Below, in pieces: positions 55,921 through 64,000 of a stretch of 64,000 nucleotides of DNA (its first letter is position 1; the number at the start of each line of letters is the position of its first letter). The stretch is from Pedobacter nototheniae (GTDB lineage Bacteria > Bacteroidota > Bacteroidia > Sphingobacteriales > Sphingobacteriaceae): assembly GCF_004335085.1 (NCBI RefSeq), contig NZ_RQRS01000010.1, positions 1 through 64,000 of the forward strand. Reading direction: 5' to 3'. Position numbers and translations under genes: made by a program. A model generated the notes under the pieces. The model was given only the letters and a program-made list of their open reading frames with translations, made no database searches and had not been told where the DNA came from.

Positions 55921-57435
55921 TTATGGCAGAACAGTCATGATTTCGATTTTACTTTCATTCCCTGTTCTATCTACAGCGCTTACCGCAATATTTTTAAGCT
56001 CAATTTTATTGCTGATTTTCCCTGAAGTATACACGGCTGCTTTAGGCACTAATAAAAATTTACTTTTAGCATTTAAAATGGTATAAGTCCACTGGTCGCC
56101 ATATTGGCTATAAACAATATATCTAAAAACATCGCTTTCATTTCTGGGTGTCCACTTTAAGTAAACATCATTTTCTTTAAGTTCGATATTAACTTTTGGT
56201 TCGGCAGGTGCACGATCATCCAGCCATGGCGATGCAGGCACCAAAGCATCTTGTTTGTAAGGCCCTTTCAATAAATCGTTGCGTAAACTTTCGTGTTTGG
56301 TTAATGCGCCAATACTCCAATGAACTGCCCCAGGACTTTTAGGTAAAATCCCTCTGGTAATCATAATTTCATTGATGATTTCGTCGCTATTTTTTTCTCC
56401 ACCACCAATTCCACTATTCATCCCTGGCCATAAATGCCTTTGTTTGGTGTTTTCAGATTGCCACCAAGCCAATAAAACGGGAAAACTTTGCGGTATATTA
56501 TTAATTTGCCAATACAGTTGCGGTGTAAAATAATCTATCCAGCCTTCATTTAACCATAGTTTTGCATCGGCATAAAGTTTATCGTATTGATCGTAACCTT
56601 TAATAGATTCAGGATATCCTGGTCGCCAAATTCCGAATGGGCTAATTCCAAATTTTACATATTTTTTCTCTGCCTTTATGGTTTTATAAATTCTTTTAAT
56701 GAACGTATTTACACCTTCTCTGCGCCAATCTCCTCTTGATAATTTGCCTCCCTCTTTTTGATATTCTGCATAACTTGCATCATCTGGAAAATCTGCTCCA
56801 CCGTTATATTCATCATATGGATAAAAATAATCGTCGAAATGTACACCATCAATATCGTAGCGCTTAACAATATCCTTAACCACTTCAGCAGACAAATCTT
56901 GCGTTCCTTTTTTAGAAGGATCGAGCCACCAATACCCTTGCTTAAGCTTATAAACTAATTCTGGGTGCTTTTTAACAACTGATAAAGGGCCTGGTTCTCC
57001 GCCAGCAATATGATGGGCACGATATGGGTTTAACCAAACATGTAATTCTAAACCTCGCTCATGTGCCGCATTTATCCAAAACTCCAAAGGGTCATAATAA
57101 GGATCTGGTGCTTTGCCTTGTATACCTGTAAGAAAGTAAGACCAAGGTTCCAAATCACTTTTATAAAAAGCATCGGCCTGCGGGCGAACTTGAAAAATTA
57201 CCGCATTAAAATGATTAATCTTAAGCATATCAAGCAAGGCTAAAGCTTCATCTTGCTGTTGTTTTGTACTTAAACCGGGCTTACTGGGCCAGTTAATATT
57301 AGCGACAGAAGCAACCCAAGCAGCCCGAAATTCTCTTTCAACCTTTGGTAAAACTGGTGCTGGTAGTTGTTGAGCATAAATATTTACACAAACAATAAGT
57401 AGAACTAAACAGGAAAGAAAATTTTTAAAGCGCAT
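55921..57435 (-). CDS. GHL10-family secreted glycoside hydrolase-like protein
   Basis: A 504-residue protein with a signal peptide (about 1-21, NIYAQ). The TIM-barrel domain (about 35-370) shows FRAAWVASVANINWPSKPG, FNAVIFQVRPQADAFYKSD, GLELHVWLNPYRAHH and DGVHFDDYFYPYDEYNGG, the usual GHL10/DUF187 landmarks. A C-terminal fibronectin-like portion (about 410-504) follows. Relatives of this type act on wall or extracellular polymers, but the substrate is not clear. Confidence 0.88.
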   Translation of the reverse strand: MRFKNFLSCLVLLIVCVNIYAQQLPAPVLPKVEREFRAAWVASVANINWPSKPGLSTKQQQDEALALLDMLKINHFNAVIFQVRPQADAFYKSDLEPWSYFLTGIQGKAPDPYYDPLEFWINAAHERGLELHVWLNPYRAHHIAGGEPGPLSVVKKHPELVYKLKQGYWWLDPSKKGTQDLSAEVVKDIVKRYDIDGVHFDDYFYPYDEYNGGADFPDDASYAEYQKEGGKLSRGDWRREGVNTFIKRIYKTIKAEKKYVKFGISPFGIWRPGYPESIKGYDQYDKLYADAKLWLNEGWIDYFTPQLYWQINNIPQSFPVLLAWWQSENTKQRHLWPGMNSGIGGGEKNSDEIINEIMITRGILPKSPGAVHWSIGALTKHESLRNDLLKGPYKQDALVPASPWLDDRAPAEPKVNIELKENDVYLKWTPRNESDVFRYIVYSQYGDQWTYTILNAKSKFLLVPKAAVYTSGKISNKIELKNIAVSAVDRTGNESKIEIMTVLP

Positions 57436-57499
57436 AATATTTAAATGAATCTTAAACTTAGCTCATTTTGTTTAATTGGAAACCATTATGTTAAACATT

Positions 57500-58051
57500 T
57501 TACCTTTTATCAAGCTTATTCCAATAATCCAAAACCTCTGTTTTAACACTTTCCGGTAAACCAGCAAAATTCTCGCTTTGGCTTTTCTTACCATCTGAAG
57601 TTTCTGAAAGGGTATAAGTTTCATTTTTATGAAAAAGAAGAAGATTTACGGATAACTGCTTTTTAAACTCAGCATCATGAAAACTGTATATAAAAAAAGC
57701 ATCTACTTGTTTATCTTTATCTGCATCGCTAAACCCTTTTCTGGCACCCCAAACACTTATCACGCCATTATGGGTAATGATTTTTTCTTGAGCCAACTTC
57801 CAGGTATCTCCTATTTTAGTAAACTTTTCTGCATATAAAGTATCTGGATTACGGCCTGCAGGGACTTTAGAAAAAACAAAAATGTTTTTGGAAGATCCAT
57901 CATCTATCCGATCAACCATCATTGCTCTTGTTCCCTTAAACTTAAATGGAGCATTTTTTAAATCACTCACATTCATTGCAATGGAGGTGATTTGCGCTTT
58001 GGAATAACTAAAAAAAACGCAAAGAATTAAAGAGGCGATAATTTTTTTCAT
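57500..58051 (-). CDS. Secreted protein of unknown function
   Basis: A 183-residue protein with a signal peptide (MKKIIASLILCVFFSYSKAQ). The mature part contains DADKDKQVDAFFIYSFHDAE and an alternating-strand pattern (KIGDTWKLAQEKIITHNGV), perhaps a small beta protein with an EF-hand-like acidic stretch. I do not recognise the family. The gene precedes the GHL10 gene by 64 bp and may be cotranscribed. Confidence 0.65.
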   Translation of the reverse strand: MKKIIASLILCVFFSYSKAQITSIAMNVSDLKNAPFKFKGTRAMMVDRIDDGSSKNIFVFSKVPAGRNPDTLYAEKFTKIGDTWKLAQEKIITHNGVISVWGARKGFSDADKDKQVDAFFIYSFHDAEFKKQLSVNLLLFHKNETYTLSETSDGKKSQSENFAGLPESVKTEVLDYWNKLDKR

Positions 58052-58133
58052 AATCTATTTTTATTGAAGCTACAGAATATTTGTGAAGGTAAAAACCATT
58101 TATTTTATAATAGCACTGGAGGTAAATTCAGTA

Positions 58134-58200
58134 TTTATCGCCACAGAAACATAAAATTTCAGAAATATTCTGTGATGATTGTATTTCTGTGGCAGATAAA
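58134..58200. repeat. Long inverted repeat between two leftward genes
   Basis: gccacagaaa (58140-58149) pairs with tttctgtggc (58184-58193). The stem extends through ttatc/gataa with one bulged A to about 16 bp. The 34-nt loop has its own cagaa...ttctg pairing. It lies just downstream of the S74-domain gene and may be its terminator, or a dispersed extragenic repeat. Confidence 0.65.
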
Positions 58201-58210
58201 ATAAAATGGC

Positions 58211-58630
58211 TTATTTAGATTTTTGCGTTTTTAGCGCTTCAACCTCTCTTTTTAATTCTTCTATTTGCTTTTGTTGCTCTTTAATACTTCCAACTAAAAG
58301 TGGAATTAAACTTTGGTAATCTACTGTTGAAATGGTAGCTGTTTTAAAAGCATTTTTACCTGATGTATAATCTTTTGCCCGTTTAGAAACTAAAGCCGGC
58401 AATACTTTTTGAACATCTGCAGGAATAAACCCAAATTGAGAATCAGGATTTAATTTCAATTTTTCTGCCCATTGCTTCTCATAATTAAAGCTTACAGGCT
58501 CTAATTGCGACACCAATGAAATTGAATTATTAATAGGTTGAATATTATTTTGCACAACCTCTTGTGCACTAATTTTTAAGGATGCGGAAATTAAAAATAC
58601 CGCAAAACAGAAAGAAATTGCTCGTTTCAT
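58211..58630 (-). CDS. Secreted stand-alone S74-type chaperone domain protein
   Basis: A 139-residue protein with a signal peptide (about 1-22, KISAQ). The rest resembles the intramolecular chaperone domain of endosialidase and tail fibres (Peptidase_S74): FGFIPADVQKVLPALV, then VDYQSLIPLLVGSIKEQQKQ and a coiled-coil tail. In phage proteins this domain trimerises the fibre and cuts itself off. Here no fibre precedes it, so it may be a solitary trimerisation unit. The key Ser/Lys cannot be placed with certainty. Confidence 0.75.
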   Translation of the reverse strand: MKRAISFCFAVFLISASLKISAQEVVQNNIQPINNSISLVSQLEPVSFNYEKQWAEKLKLNPDSQFGFIPADVQKVLPALVSKRAKDYTSGKNAFKTATISTVDYQSLIPLLVGSIKEQQKQIEELKREVEALKTQKSK

Positions 58631-58685
58631 TTTATTGTTTTTTTAAGTAAATAATTTAGTATTCTCTTTATTAAAAAAGGAAGAT

Positions 58686-59000
58686 TTAATAGCTTGCTTT
58701 ACCTGATGGAGGAGGCGTTAAAACCTCAGGTATATAAGTTGGATTAAAAACGTTGTAATATATTTCTTGATTCTTTATCGGTTGTTTCTGTAAGGCAAAA
58801 CTCGTGTTGCTAAGAAAATAATCATCATACCAGCCCGTTTCAATTTTAGTTTCTTTTTCTTCAGCACTATCGTTATTTAAAGAAATATACTGGGTTGATT
58901 TACTAGATAAGCTTAAATAAGCAGACATTCCGCTTGCCTTAATTAATAAAGTAAGGGTAAAACAGAATATCAGAAGGTACTTAAACTTGCTTAAATTCAT
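58686..59000 (-). CDS. Small hypothetical exported or membrane protein
   Basis: A 104-residue protein. Residues 6-24 are hydrophobic (FKYLLIFCFTLTLLIKASG), followed by a polar region and the C-terminal tail VLTPPPSGKASY. No domain is recognised. It lies 55 bp upstream of the S74-type gene on the same strand, so a common transcript is possible. Confidence 0.55.
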   Translation of the reverse strand: MNLSKFKYLLIFCFTLTLLIKASGMSAYLSLSSKSTQYISLNNDSAEEKETKIETGWYDDYFLSNTSFALQKQPIKNQEIYYNVFNPTYIPEVLTPPPSGKASY

Positions 59001-59120
59001 ATTTACAAATATAAAGCCTAATCCTTAAACAGTTATAAATATCACATGGTTTTTAAGTCATCTTATAAAAAACATCCTGTTTACTAATTTTATAATATCC
59101 AACAATAAAGATCCGTGTAC

Positions 59121-59966
59121 TTAGTTTTCTTTTCTAAATTCTGAAGGTGTTTTACTGATAATTTTTCTAAAAATTTTATTAAAGTACGTTACATTATTAA
59201 AGCCACATTCAAAGCAAATTTGCGCTATGGTTTTATCCTGTAATAAAAGTAAGCAGGCTTTCTGAATTCTGTACCGATTAACAAATTCTGTAAAAGTTAT
59301 TTGGGTAGTTTTTTTAAAATAATTGCAAAAAGACGGGACAGAAATATTCACCAAATCGGCAACTTCTTTTATATCAATATCTTTTTGATAGTAGCTTTCT
59401 ACATAGGTAAATATTTTCTGCAACCTGGAGCGGTGCTTACTAATTAAGTTTGCAACAATGGGTTGTTCGTTCAAAAAATCGTAGGTATTGTCGTTTGCCA
59501 GTACACTAAAAACCTCCAGCAATGCAATCATCTTCTCAAAGGGTTTCATATCAATCATTGCAATGAGTTTTGCTTTAATTTCAGCCTTAACCTCACCATT
59601 AAATTTTATTCCATGTTTAGATCGCTCAATTAAACCAGCAATACTTTTCATTTCCGGAAAAGCTTTTAATAAGTCATCGAGTACTTCGGGCTTAATCTGC
59701 ACAACAATTTCTTCGTGGGGATCTCTGGCATTTAATCCAAACCCAGAGTGAGGAACATTAGACCCGATAAATACCAAATCACCTTCTTCATAAACACTCA
59801 AATGAGAACCAACATGTCGGGTTCCTGCCCCTTCAAAAACACAAACCAATTCATACTCGGGATGATAATGATATTCCCAAACAAATTCCTTGGTGGGCTT
59901 ATTTTGATGTAAAAATCTAAAGGATGAATTTTGATCAGCCTTAATAATTTCATAATGTATTTTCAT
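59121..59966 (-). CDS. AraC-family transcriptional regulator
   Basis: A 281-residue protein. An N-terminal cupin sensor is recognised by HYHPEYELVCVFEGAGTRHVG and VFIGSNVPHSGFG. The C-terminal part has two helix-turn-helix motifs, KDIDIKEVADLVNISVPSFCNYFKK (cited in part) and CFECGFNNVTYFNKIFRKIISKTPSEFR. It is divergent from the MFS-trehalase-SusC genes, and the intervening 194 bp must contain its control sites. Trehalose or a similar sugar is the likely effector. Confidence 0.92.
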   Translation of the reverse strand: MKIHYEIIKADQNSSFRFLHQNKPTKEFVWEYHYHPEYELVCVFEGAGTRHVGSHLSVYEEGDLVFIGSNVPHSGFGLNARDPHEEIVVQIKPEVLDDLLKAFPEMKSIAGLIERSKHGIKFNGEVKAEIKAKLIAMIDMKPFEKMIALLEVFSVLANDNTYDFLNEQPIVANLISKHRSRLQKIFTYVESYYQKDIDIKEVADLVNISVPSFCNYFKKTTQITFTEFVNRYRIQKACLLLLQDKTIAQICFECGFNNVTYFNKIFRKIISKTPSEFRKEN

Positions 59967-60160
59967 TGCCCAAAATAATTTAAATTAAATGATCCGCTTA
60001 AGAGGTTTCATCGCTATTAAGACTATAATCTTTAATATTACCAATTAATTATTAATATAGTTAAACAAATAATGAATAGAGGATAATTTGATTTTGTAAA
60101 GAATCTACATTTTTGTTTAGAACTAACAAACTACTTTTTAACCAAATATTTCTTGACCAA

Positions 60161-61408
60161 ATGGAATTTTTAAAGATAAAAATTTCTGTACTAATCAATT
60201 ACCTCTTGTTTGGGGTGCTTTTGAATAGTGTAGGCACTGTAATTCTTCAGTCGCAAAGGTATTATAGGGTTTCGGCCTCATCAGCTTCTATTTTAGAAGC
60301 TTTTAAAGATATAACCATTGCACTGGTTTCGTTTTTAGTAGCTTCTTTTATAACAAGAATTGGTTACAAAAAATCAATGCAAATAGGGCTTGCCGCTGTT
60401 GCTATTGCCTGTTTTGTTATTCCATCCTTAAAAACATTTATTGCTATTAAAATATTGTTCGCTATTACCGGAGCCAGCTTTGCATTAATTAAAATATCGG
60501 TATTTGGAAGTATAGGTTTAATTACCAAAAGTGAAAAAGAGCATATCAGCTTCATGAATTTTATCGAAAGCTTTTTTATGGTTGGGATTTTATCTGGTTA
60601 TTTTCTATTCAGCTATTTTATTGATGATGCAGATGCAAGTTCTTCCCGCTGGTTTCAAGTTTATTATTTAATAGGCTTACTGTATGTTATTGCCTTAACG
60701 TTATTAACCTTATCGCCTTTAAACGAATCCGAAATAAAACCTGAAAAGGGATTAAGTTCAAGTCAATCCTTTATAAACATGTTTAAATTGCTCATGTTGC
60801 CATTGGTTGTTTCATTTATTGCATGTGCTTTTTTATATGTTTTAATAGAGCAAAGCATTATGAGCTGGTTACCGAGTTTTAATAATAAAGTGCTACATCT
60901 ACCCTCGTCATTTAGTATTCTTATAGCTAGTATATTGGCAGGTACTACAGCTTTAGGGCGCTTTTTTGCCGGCTTGGTATTAAAAAAAATATCATGGTAC
61001 GTATGCCTCGGGGCCTGTTTACTTGCCGCTACAATATTGGTGCTTATTACTATGCCATTGGCAGCAAATACCATACAGCACAATGTTGTAAGCTGGAAGG
61101 ATATTCCGCTGGTAGCCTATATTTTCCCATTAATAGGTTTTTTTCTGGCACCAATTTACCCAGCCATTAATTCTCTTGTTTTGGCTTCGTTACCTAAAAA
61201 CCAACATGCAGCAATGGCAGGGCTTATTGTAATTTTTTCTGCTTTGGGTGGTACTTTGGGATCGCTAATTACAGGCAACATTTTTCAATATTATGGCGGT
61301 AAAGAAGCCTTTTATTTCTCCCTGCTCCCTTTGGCAATCCTCGCTGTAGCACTTATATTTTTTAATAAACAAAAAAAAACGGTGGTAATCAATTTAATTA
61401 AAGATTAA
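60161..61408 (+). CDS. MFS transporter of the trehalase locus
   Basis: A 415-residue integral membrane protein with about 12 hydrophobic stretches, starting MEFLKIKISVLINYLLFG. An upstream TTG at 60113 would add 16 residues without a reason. Helices such as LLMLPLVVSFIACAFLYVLI and LAPIYPAINSLVLASLPKNQ are typical of sugar MFS carriers. It lies 16 bp before the cytoplasmic trehalase gene, so it probably imports the disaccharide. Confidence 0.82.
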   Translation: MEFLKIKISVLINYLLFGVLLNSVGTVILQSQRYYRVSASSASILEAFKDITIALVSFLVASFITRIGYKKSMQIGLAAVAIACFVIPSLKTFIAIKILFAITGASFALIKISVFGSIGLITKSEKEHISFMNFIESFFMVGILSGYFLFSYFIDDADASSSRWFQVYYLIGLLYVIALTLLTLSPLNESEIKPEKGLSSSQSFINMFKLLMLPLVVSFIACAFLYVLIEQSIMSWLPSFNNKVLHLPSSFSILIASILAGTTALGRFFAGLVLKKISWYVCLGACLLAATILVLITMPLAANTIQHNVVSWKDIPLVAYIFPLIGFFLAPIYPAINSLVLASLPKNQHAAMAGLIVIFSALGGTLGSLITGNIFQYYGGKEAFYFSLLPLAILAVALIFFNKQKKTVVINLIKD

Positions 61409-61424
61409 CTGCAACCTATTTTAT

Positions 61425-62972
61425 ATGCAATCCAACTTACTTTATATAGAAGATTTAGAGGAACTGTTCTTCGATGTACAAACACAAAGAATTTTTTCCG
61501 ACCAAAAGGTTTTTCCCGATTGTGTACCAAAATTTACTGCAGATAAGATTATAGAAAAATATCGTTTGCAAAAAAATGAAGTTGGATTTAATCTATTAGA
61601 TTTTTTAAAGGAAACCTTTTTTCTTCCCGAAAAATTAAAGCTTAGTGCTGATGTGCGTACCACTACAGTACTGGAGCATATTAATAATTTGTGGGATAAA
61701 CTTATCCGTGAGCCTGTTGATGAATACAGTAGTTTGATTAATTTACCCTTTAAATTTGTGGTACCAGGCGGTCGTTTTAGAGAGTTATTTTATTGGGATA
61801 GCTATTTTACAATGCTTGGCTTACAGGTATCGGGCCGTATTGATTTAATTGAGAGCATGATTGATAATTTTGCATTTTTAATTAATGAATATGATTTTAT
61901 TCCTAACGGAACGAGAAGTTATTTTTTAAGTCGCTCGCAACCCCCATTTTTTTCTTTGATGATTGAGTTGCTTGTAGAGGAAAAAGGTGAATTGAACCTG
62001 ATTAGGTATTTACCAGAACTGAAAAAAGAGTATAATTTCTGGATGCAGGGAAGCGAAGAATTGGATTGCACCAATAATGCCGCCTCACATACGGTGATGC
62101 TACCAGGTGGCGAAATTTTGAACCGTTACTGGGATAAACTCAATACACCGAGGCCTGAGGGTTATTTCGAAGATTTAGAAGTTTTCGATAGTGCCCTAGG
62201 TGATAAAACAGATTTATACCGCAACATTAGGGCAGCTTGTACCTCAGGATGGGATTTTTCTGGCCGTTGGTTTGAAAATCCTCAAGATATCACCAGCATA
62301 AAAACCATCGATTTAATTCCCGTTGATTTAAACTGCTTACTATGGCATTTAGAATACACCATTGCAAGAGCCTCCAAGTTTGCAGGCTTTTATGATGAGT
62401 ATTTAATATTTATTCAAAAATCAAATAATCGTTTGGCTGCTATAAAAAAATACTTATGGAACAACCAGCGAGAAGCATATCTGGATTACGATTTTAAAAA
62501 GAATCAATCTTCCGATACATTAAGTTTAGCAACCATGTTTCCATTATTTTTTGGCATTGCTACCAAGCTTGAAGCCAACGCCATAATTAAGCATATTGAG
62601 CGTGATTTTTTAAAACCTGGAGGACTAATTACCACCACTTTGCTTACGGGCCAACAATGGGATGCACCAAATGGGTGGGCGCCACTGCAATGGATAGCAC
62701 TTTTGGGGGTTAAAAATTATGGCGCAAATGGCTTGGCAAAAAATATCAGCAAAAACTGGCTCAGCACAGTGGATAGAGTGTTTAATAAAACCGGAAAAAT
62801 TATGGAGAAATATAACGTAACCGATGTTTCGCTGGAAGCTGGAGGAGGCGAATATCCAAATCAGGATGGCTTCGGCTGGACGAACGGTGTTTACCTAAAA
62901 ATGAATGCAGAGGAAATTAATTTAAATATAAACCTTAAAACAACTGGTATGACAGAAAACAACCCGATTTAA
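61425..62972 (+). CDS. treF: Cytoplasmic GH37 trehalase
   Basis: A 515-residue enzyme without signal peptide, hydrolysing trehalose to two glucose. The GH37 signatures are intact: PGGRFRELFYWDSY at 114-127, QWDAPNGWAPLQWIAL near 409 and GGGEYPNQDGFGWTNGV with the catalytic glutamate. The acid aspartate lies in CTSGWDFSGRWF. It is encoded after an MFS transporter and before a SusC receptor. The symbol treF follows the cytoplasmic form; treA would be the periplasmic form. Confidence 0.93.
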   Translation: MQSNLLYIEDLEELFFDVQTQRIFSDQKVFPDCVPKFTADKIIEKYRLQKNEVGFNLLDFLKETFFLPEKLKLSADVRTTTVLEHINNLWDKLIREPVDEYSSLINLPFKFVVPGGRFRELFYWDSYFTMLGLQVSGRIDLIESMIDNFAFLINEYDFIPNGTRSYFLSRSQPPFFSLMIELLVEEKGELNLIRYLPELKKEYNFWMQGSEELDCTNNAASHTVMLPGGEILNRYWDKLNTPRPEGYFEDLEVFDSALGDKTDLYRNIRAACTSGWDFSGRWFENPQDITSIKTIDLIPVDLNCLLWHLEYTIARASKFAGFYDEYLIFIQKSNNRLAAIKKYLWNNQREAYLDYDFKKNQSSDTLSLATMFPLFFGIATKLEANAIIKHIERDFLKPGGLITTTLLTGQQWDAPNGWAPLQWIALLGVKNYGANGLAKNISKNWLSTVDRVFNKTGKIMEKYNVTDVSLEAGGGEYPNQDGFGWTNGVYLKMNAEEINLNINLKTTGMTENNPI

Positions 62973-63020
62973 GCTCTAAAATTATCATAAAAACTATTAA
63001 CTAAAACCAAATATTAAACC

Positions 63021-64000
63021 ATGAGAACCACTTTACCAATGAACCATTGGTTTGTTCAACTGAATAAACCTAAATTGTATGCGTTAAAAATGCTGGCTAT
63101 GCTAAGTTTTTTTATACTGCTCAATTTTAATGTATTTGCTCAAACAATTGTTAAAGGAATTGTTTATGACGCTGATAAAACACCCATGGTTGGTGCCACT
63201 ATTCAAGTAGCTGGAACCAATACCAGAACTCAGGCAGATGCCGAAGGAAAATTTTCCATATCGGTACCCTCTGGTTCAGCCAAATTAGTAATCACTTTTG
63301 TTGGCTATCAATCACAAACGGTAAGTGTTAACAACCAAAGCATTGTTAATGTAACCTTGCAAACAACCAATAATTTAGAAGGTATTACAGTAGTAGGTTA
63401 TGCATCAGTAAAGAAAAGTGATTTAACAGGTGCCGCTACTACGATTTCTGCTAAAGATTTTAACAAAGGGCCATTAACCTCTCCAGATCAATTATTGCAA
63501 GGTAAGGTAGCCGGTGTACAAATGACAAATAATAGTGGTCAACCGGGGGGCGCATCTACAGTACACATTAGAGGTAACTCTGCCATAACAGGCACAGGGC
63601 AACCTTTATATGTGGTAGATGGGGTAGCTTTGGATGATCGTTCAGCAAGACCATCAACCAATCAGGGTGTTGGTGGCTTATCTGCCAGTGCAGGAACAGG
63701 TACCACTCCAGATGGAAACCCTTTAAACTTTATTAATCCTGCAGATATTGAAACCATGGAGATTTTAAAGGATGCATCTGCAACAGCTATTTATGGTTCG
63801 CGGGCTGCATATGGTGTAGTTTTAATTACAACAAAAAGAGGTAAAACGGGCGAAACTAAAATTGATGTAAGTGCATCGGTAGGTATAAGTAACATTGCCC
63901 GTAAAATTGATGTATTAAATGCTGACGAATACCGTTCGGCACTTAAAAAATATAGCTTAACCAGCGGCGATTTTGGCAGCAACGGTAACGCTTTGGATGC
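63021..64000 (+). CDS. SusC/RagA-family TonB-linked receptor, 3' end beyond the window
   Basis: The frame from ATG 63021 is open through the right edge (326 codons). A signal segment (about 25-46, NVFAQ) precedes a carboxypeptidase-regulatory-like domain (VKGIVYDADKTPMVGATIQV). The TonB plug follows: DQLLQGKVAGVQMTNNSGQ, VHIRGNSAITGTGQPLYVV, PADIETMEILKDASATAIYG. There is no STN domain, unlike the receptor at 31400, so it should be controlled by the AraC regulator rather than a FecR. It likely imports trehalose or a glycan containing it. Confidence 0.92.
   Translation, partial: MRTTLPMNHWFVQLNKPKLYALKMLAMLSFFILLNFNVFAQTIVKGIVYDADKTPMVGATIQVAGTNTRTQADAEGKFSISVPSGSAKLVITFVGYQSQTVSVNNQSIVNVTLQTTNNLEGITVVGYASVKKSDLTGAATTISAKDFNKGPLTSPDQLLQGKVAGVQMTNNSGQPGGASTVHIRGNSAITGTGQPLYVVDGVALDDRSARPSTNQGVGGLSASAGTGTTPDGNPLNFINPADIETMEILKDASATAIYGSRAAYGVVLITTKRGKTGETKIDVSASVGISNIARKIDVLNADEYRSALKKYSLTSGDFGSNGNALD

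Overview
The window is a chromosomal segment of a low-GC member of the Bacteroidota, most probably a Pedobacter-like Sphingobacteriaceae. The evidence is the AT-rich coding sequence, two SusC-type receptors (one with SusD), a FecI/FecR sigma/anti-sigma pair, many Bacteroidota-type lipoproteins and DUF families (DUF4369, DUF4251, DUF4302, DUF2027-Smr), a long SecA and few purine-rich Shine-Dalgarno sequences. No tRNA, rRNA, CRISPR array, insertion sequence or phage module was seen.

Layout. 1-1422: start of an unidentified leftward gene, a 42-bp direct repeat and an Omp85-like barrel. 1419-7434: a leftward operon, blaI-like repressor, M56 sensor fused to a peptidoglycan amidase, M56 sensor fused to an LptA/OstA-like domain, and a large outer-membrane barrel, with a triple operator-like repeat at its head. 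7515-14635: secreted PNGase F-like glycosidase, DUF4369 protein, methyltransferase, transglutaminase-like protein, esterase and prfB with its programmed frameshift. 14796-21738: pgi, a two-gene M16 protease pair, a 13-copy 21-bp minisatellite, a DUF4251 protein and glutaminyl cyclase. 21710-29163: yraN, dnaG, secreted hydrolases, M20 peptidase and a SPOR protein. 29431-38394: FecI/FecR, SusC, SusD, a zinc metallohydrolase lipoprotein and a DUF4302 lipoprotein, apparently one peptide- or glycan-uptake locus. 38509-47748: PEGA lipoprotein, secA with a small secreted protein upstream, intradiol dioxygenase, cupin, Smr protein, rsgA and a stand-alone TonB plug-like protein. 48006-54383: the threonine operon thrA-dinB-like-lysE-thrB-thrC, preceded by a Thr/Ile-rich leader peptide and a complete attenuator. 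54389-64000: sugar MFS transporter, GHL10 hydrolase, small secreted proteins, and a trehalose-type locus (AraC regulator, MFS transporter, GH37 trehalase, start of a second SusC).

Two regions stand out. The first is the BlaI/M56 operon. Its two BlaR1-like membrane proteases carry, where BlaR1 has its penicillin sensor, one domain of a peptidoglycan-cleaving family and one of an LPS-transport family. This suggests a repressor-controlled envelope-surveillance system reading both wall and outer-membrane state. The second is the thr leader, where leader peptide, anti-antiterminator, antiterminator and terminator can all be traced by base pairing.

All functions come from reading motifs and family resemblance; no database search was run.
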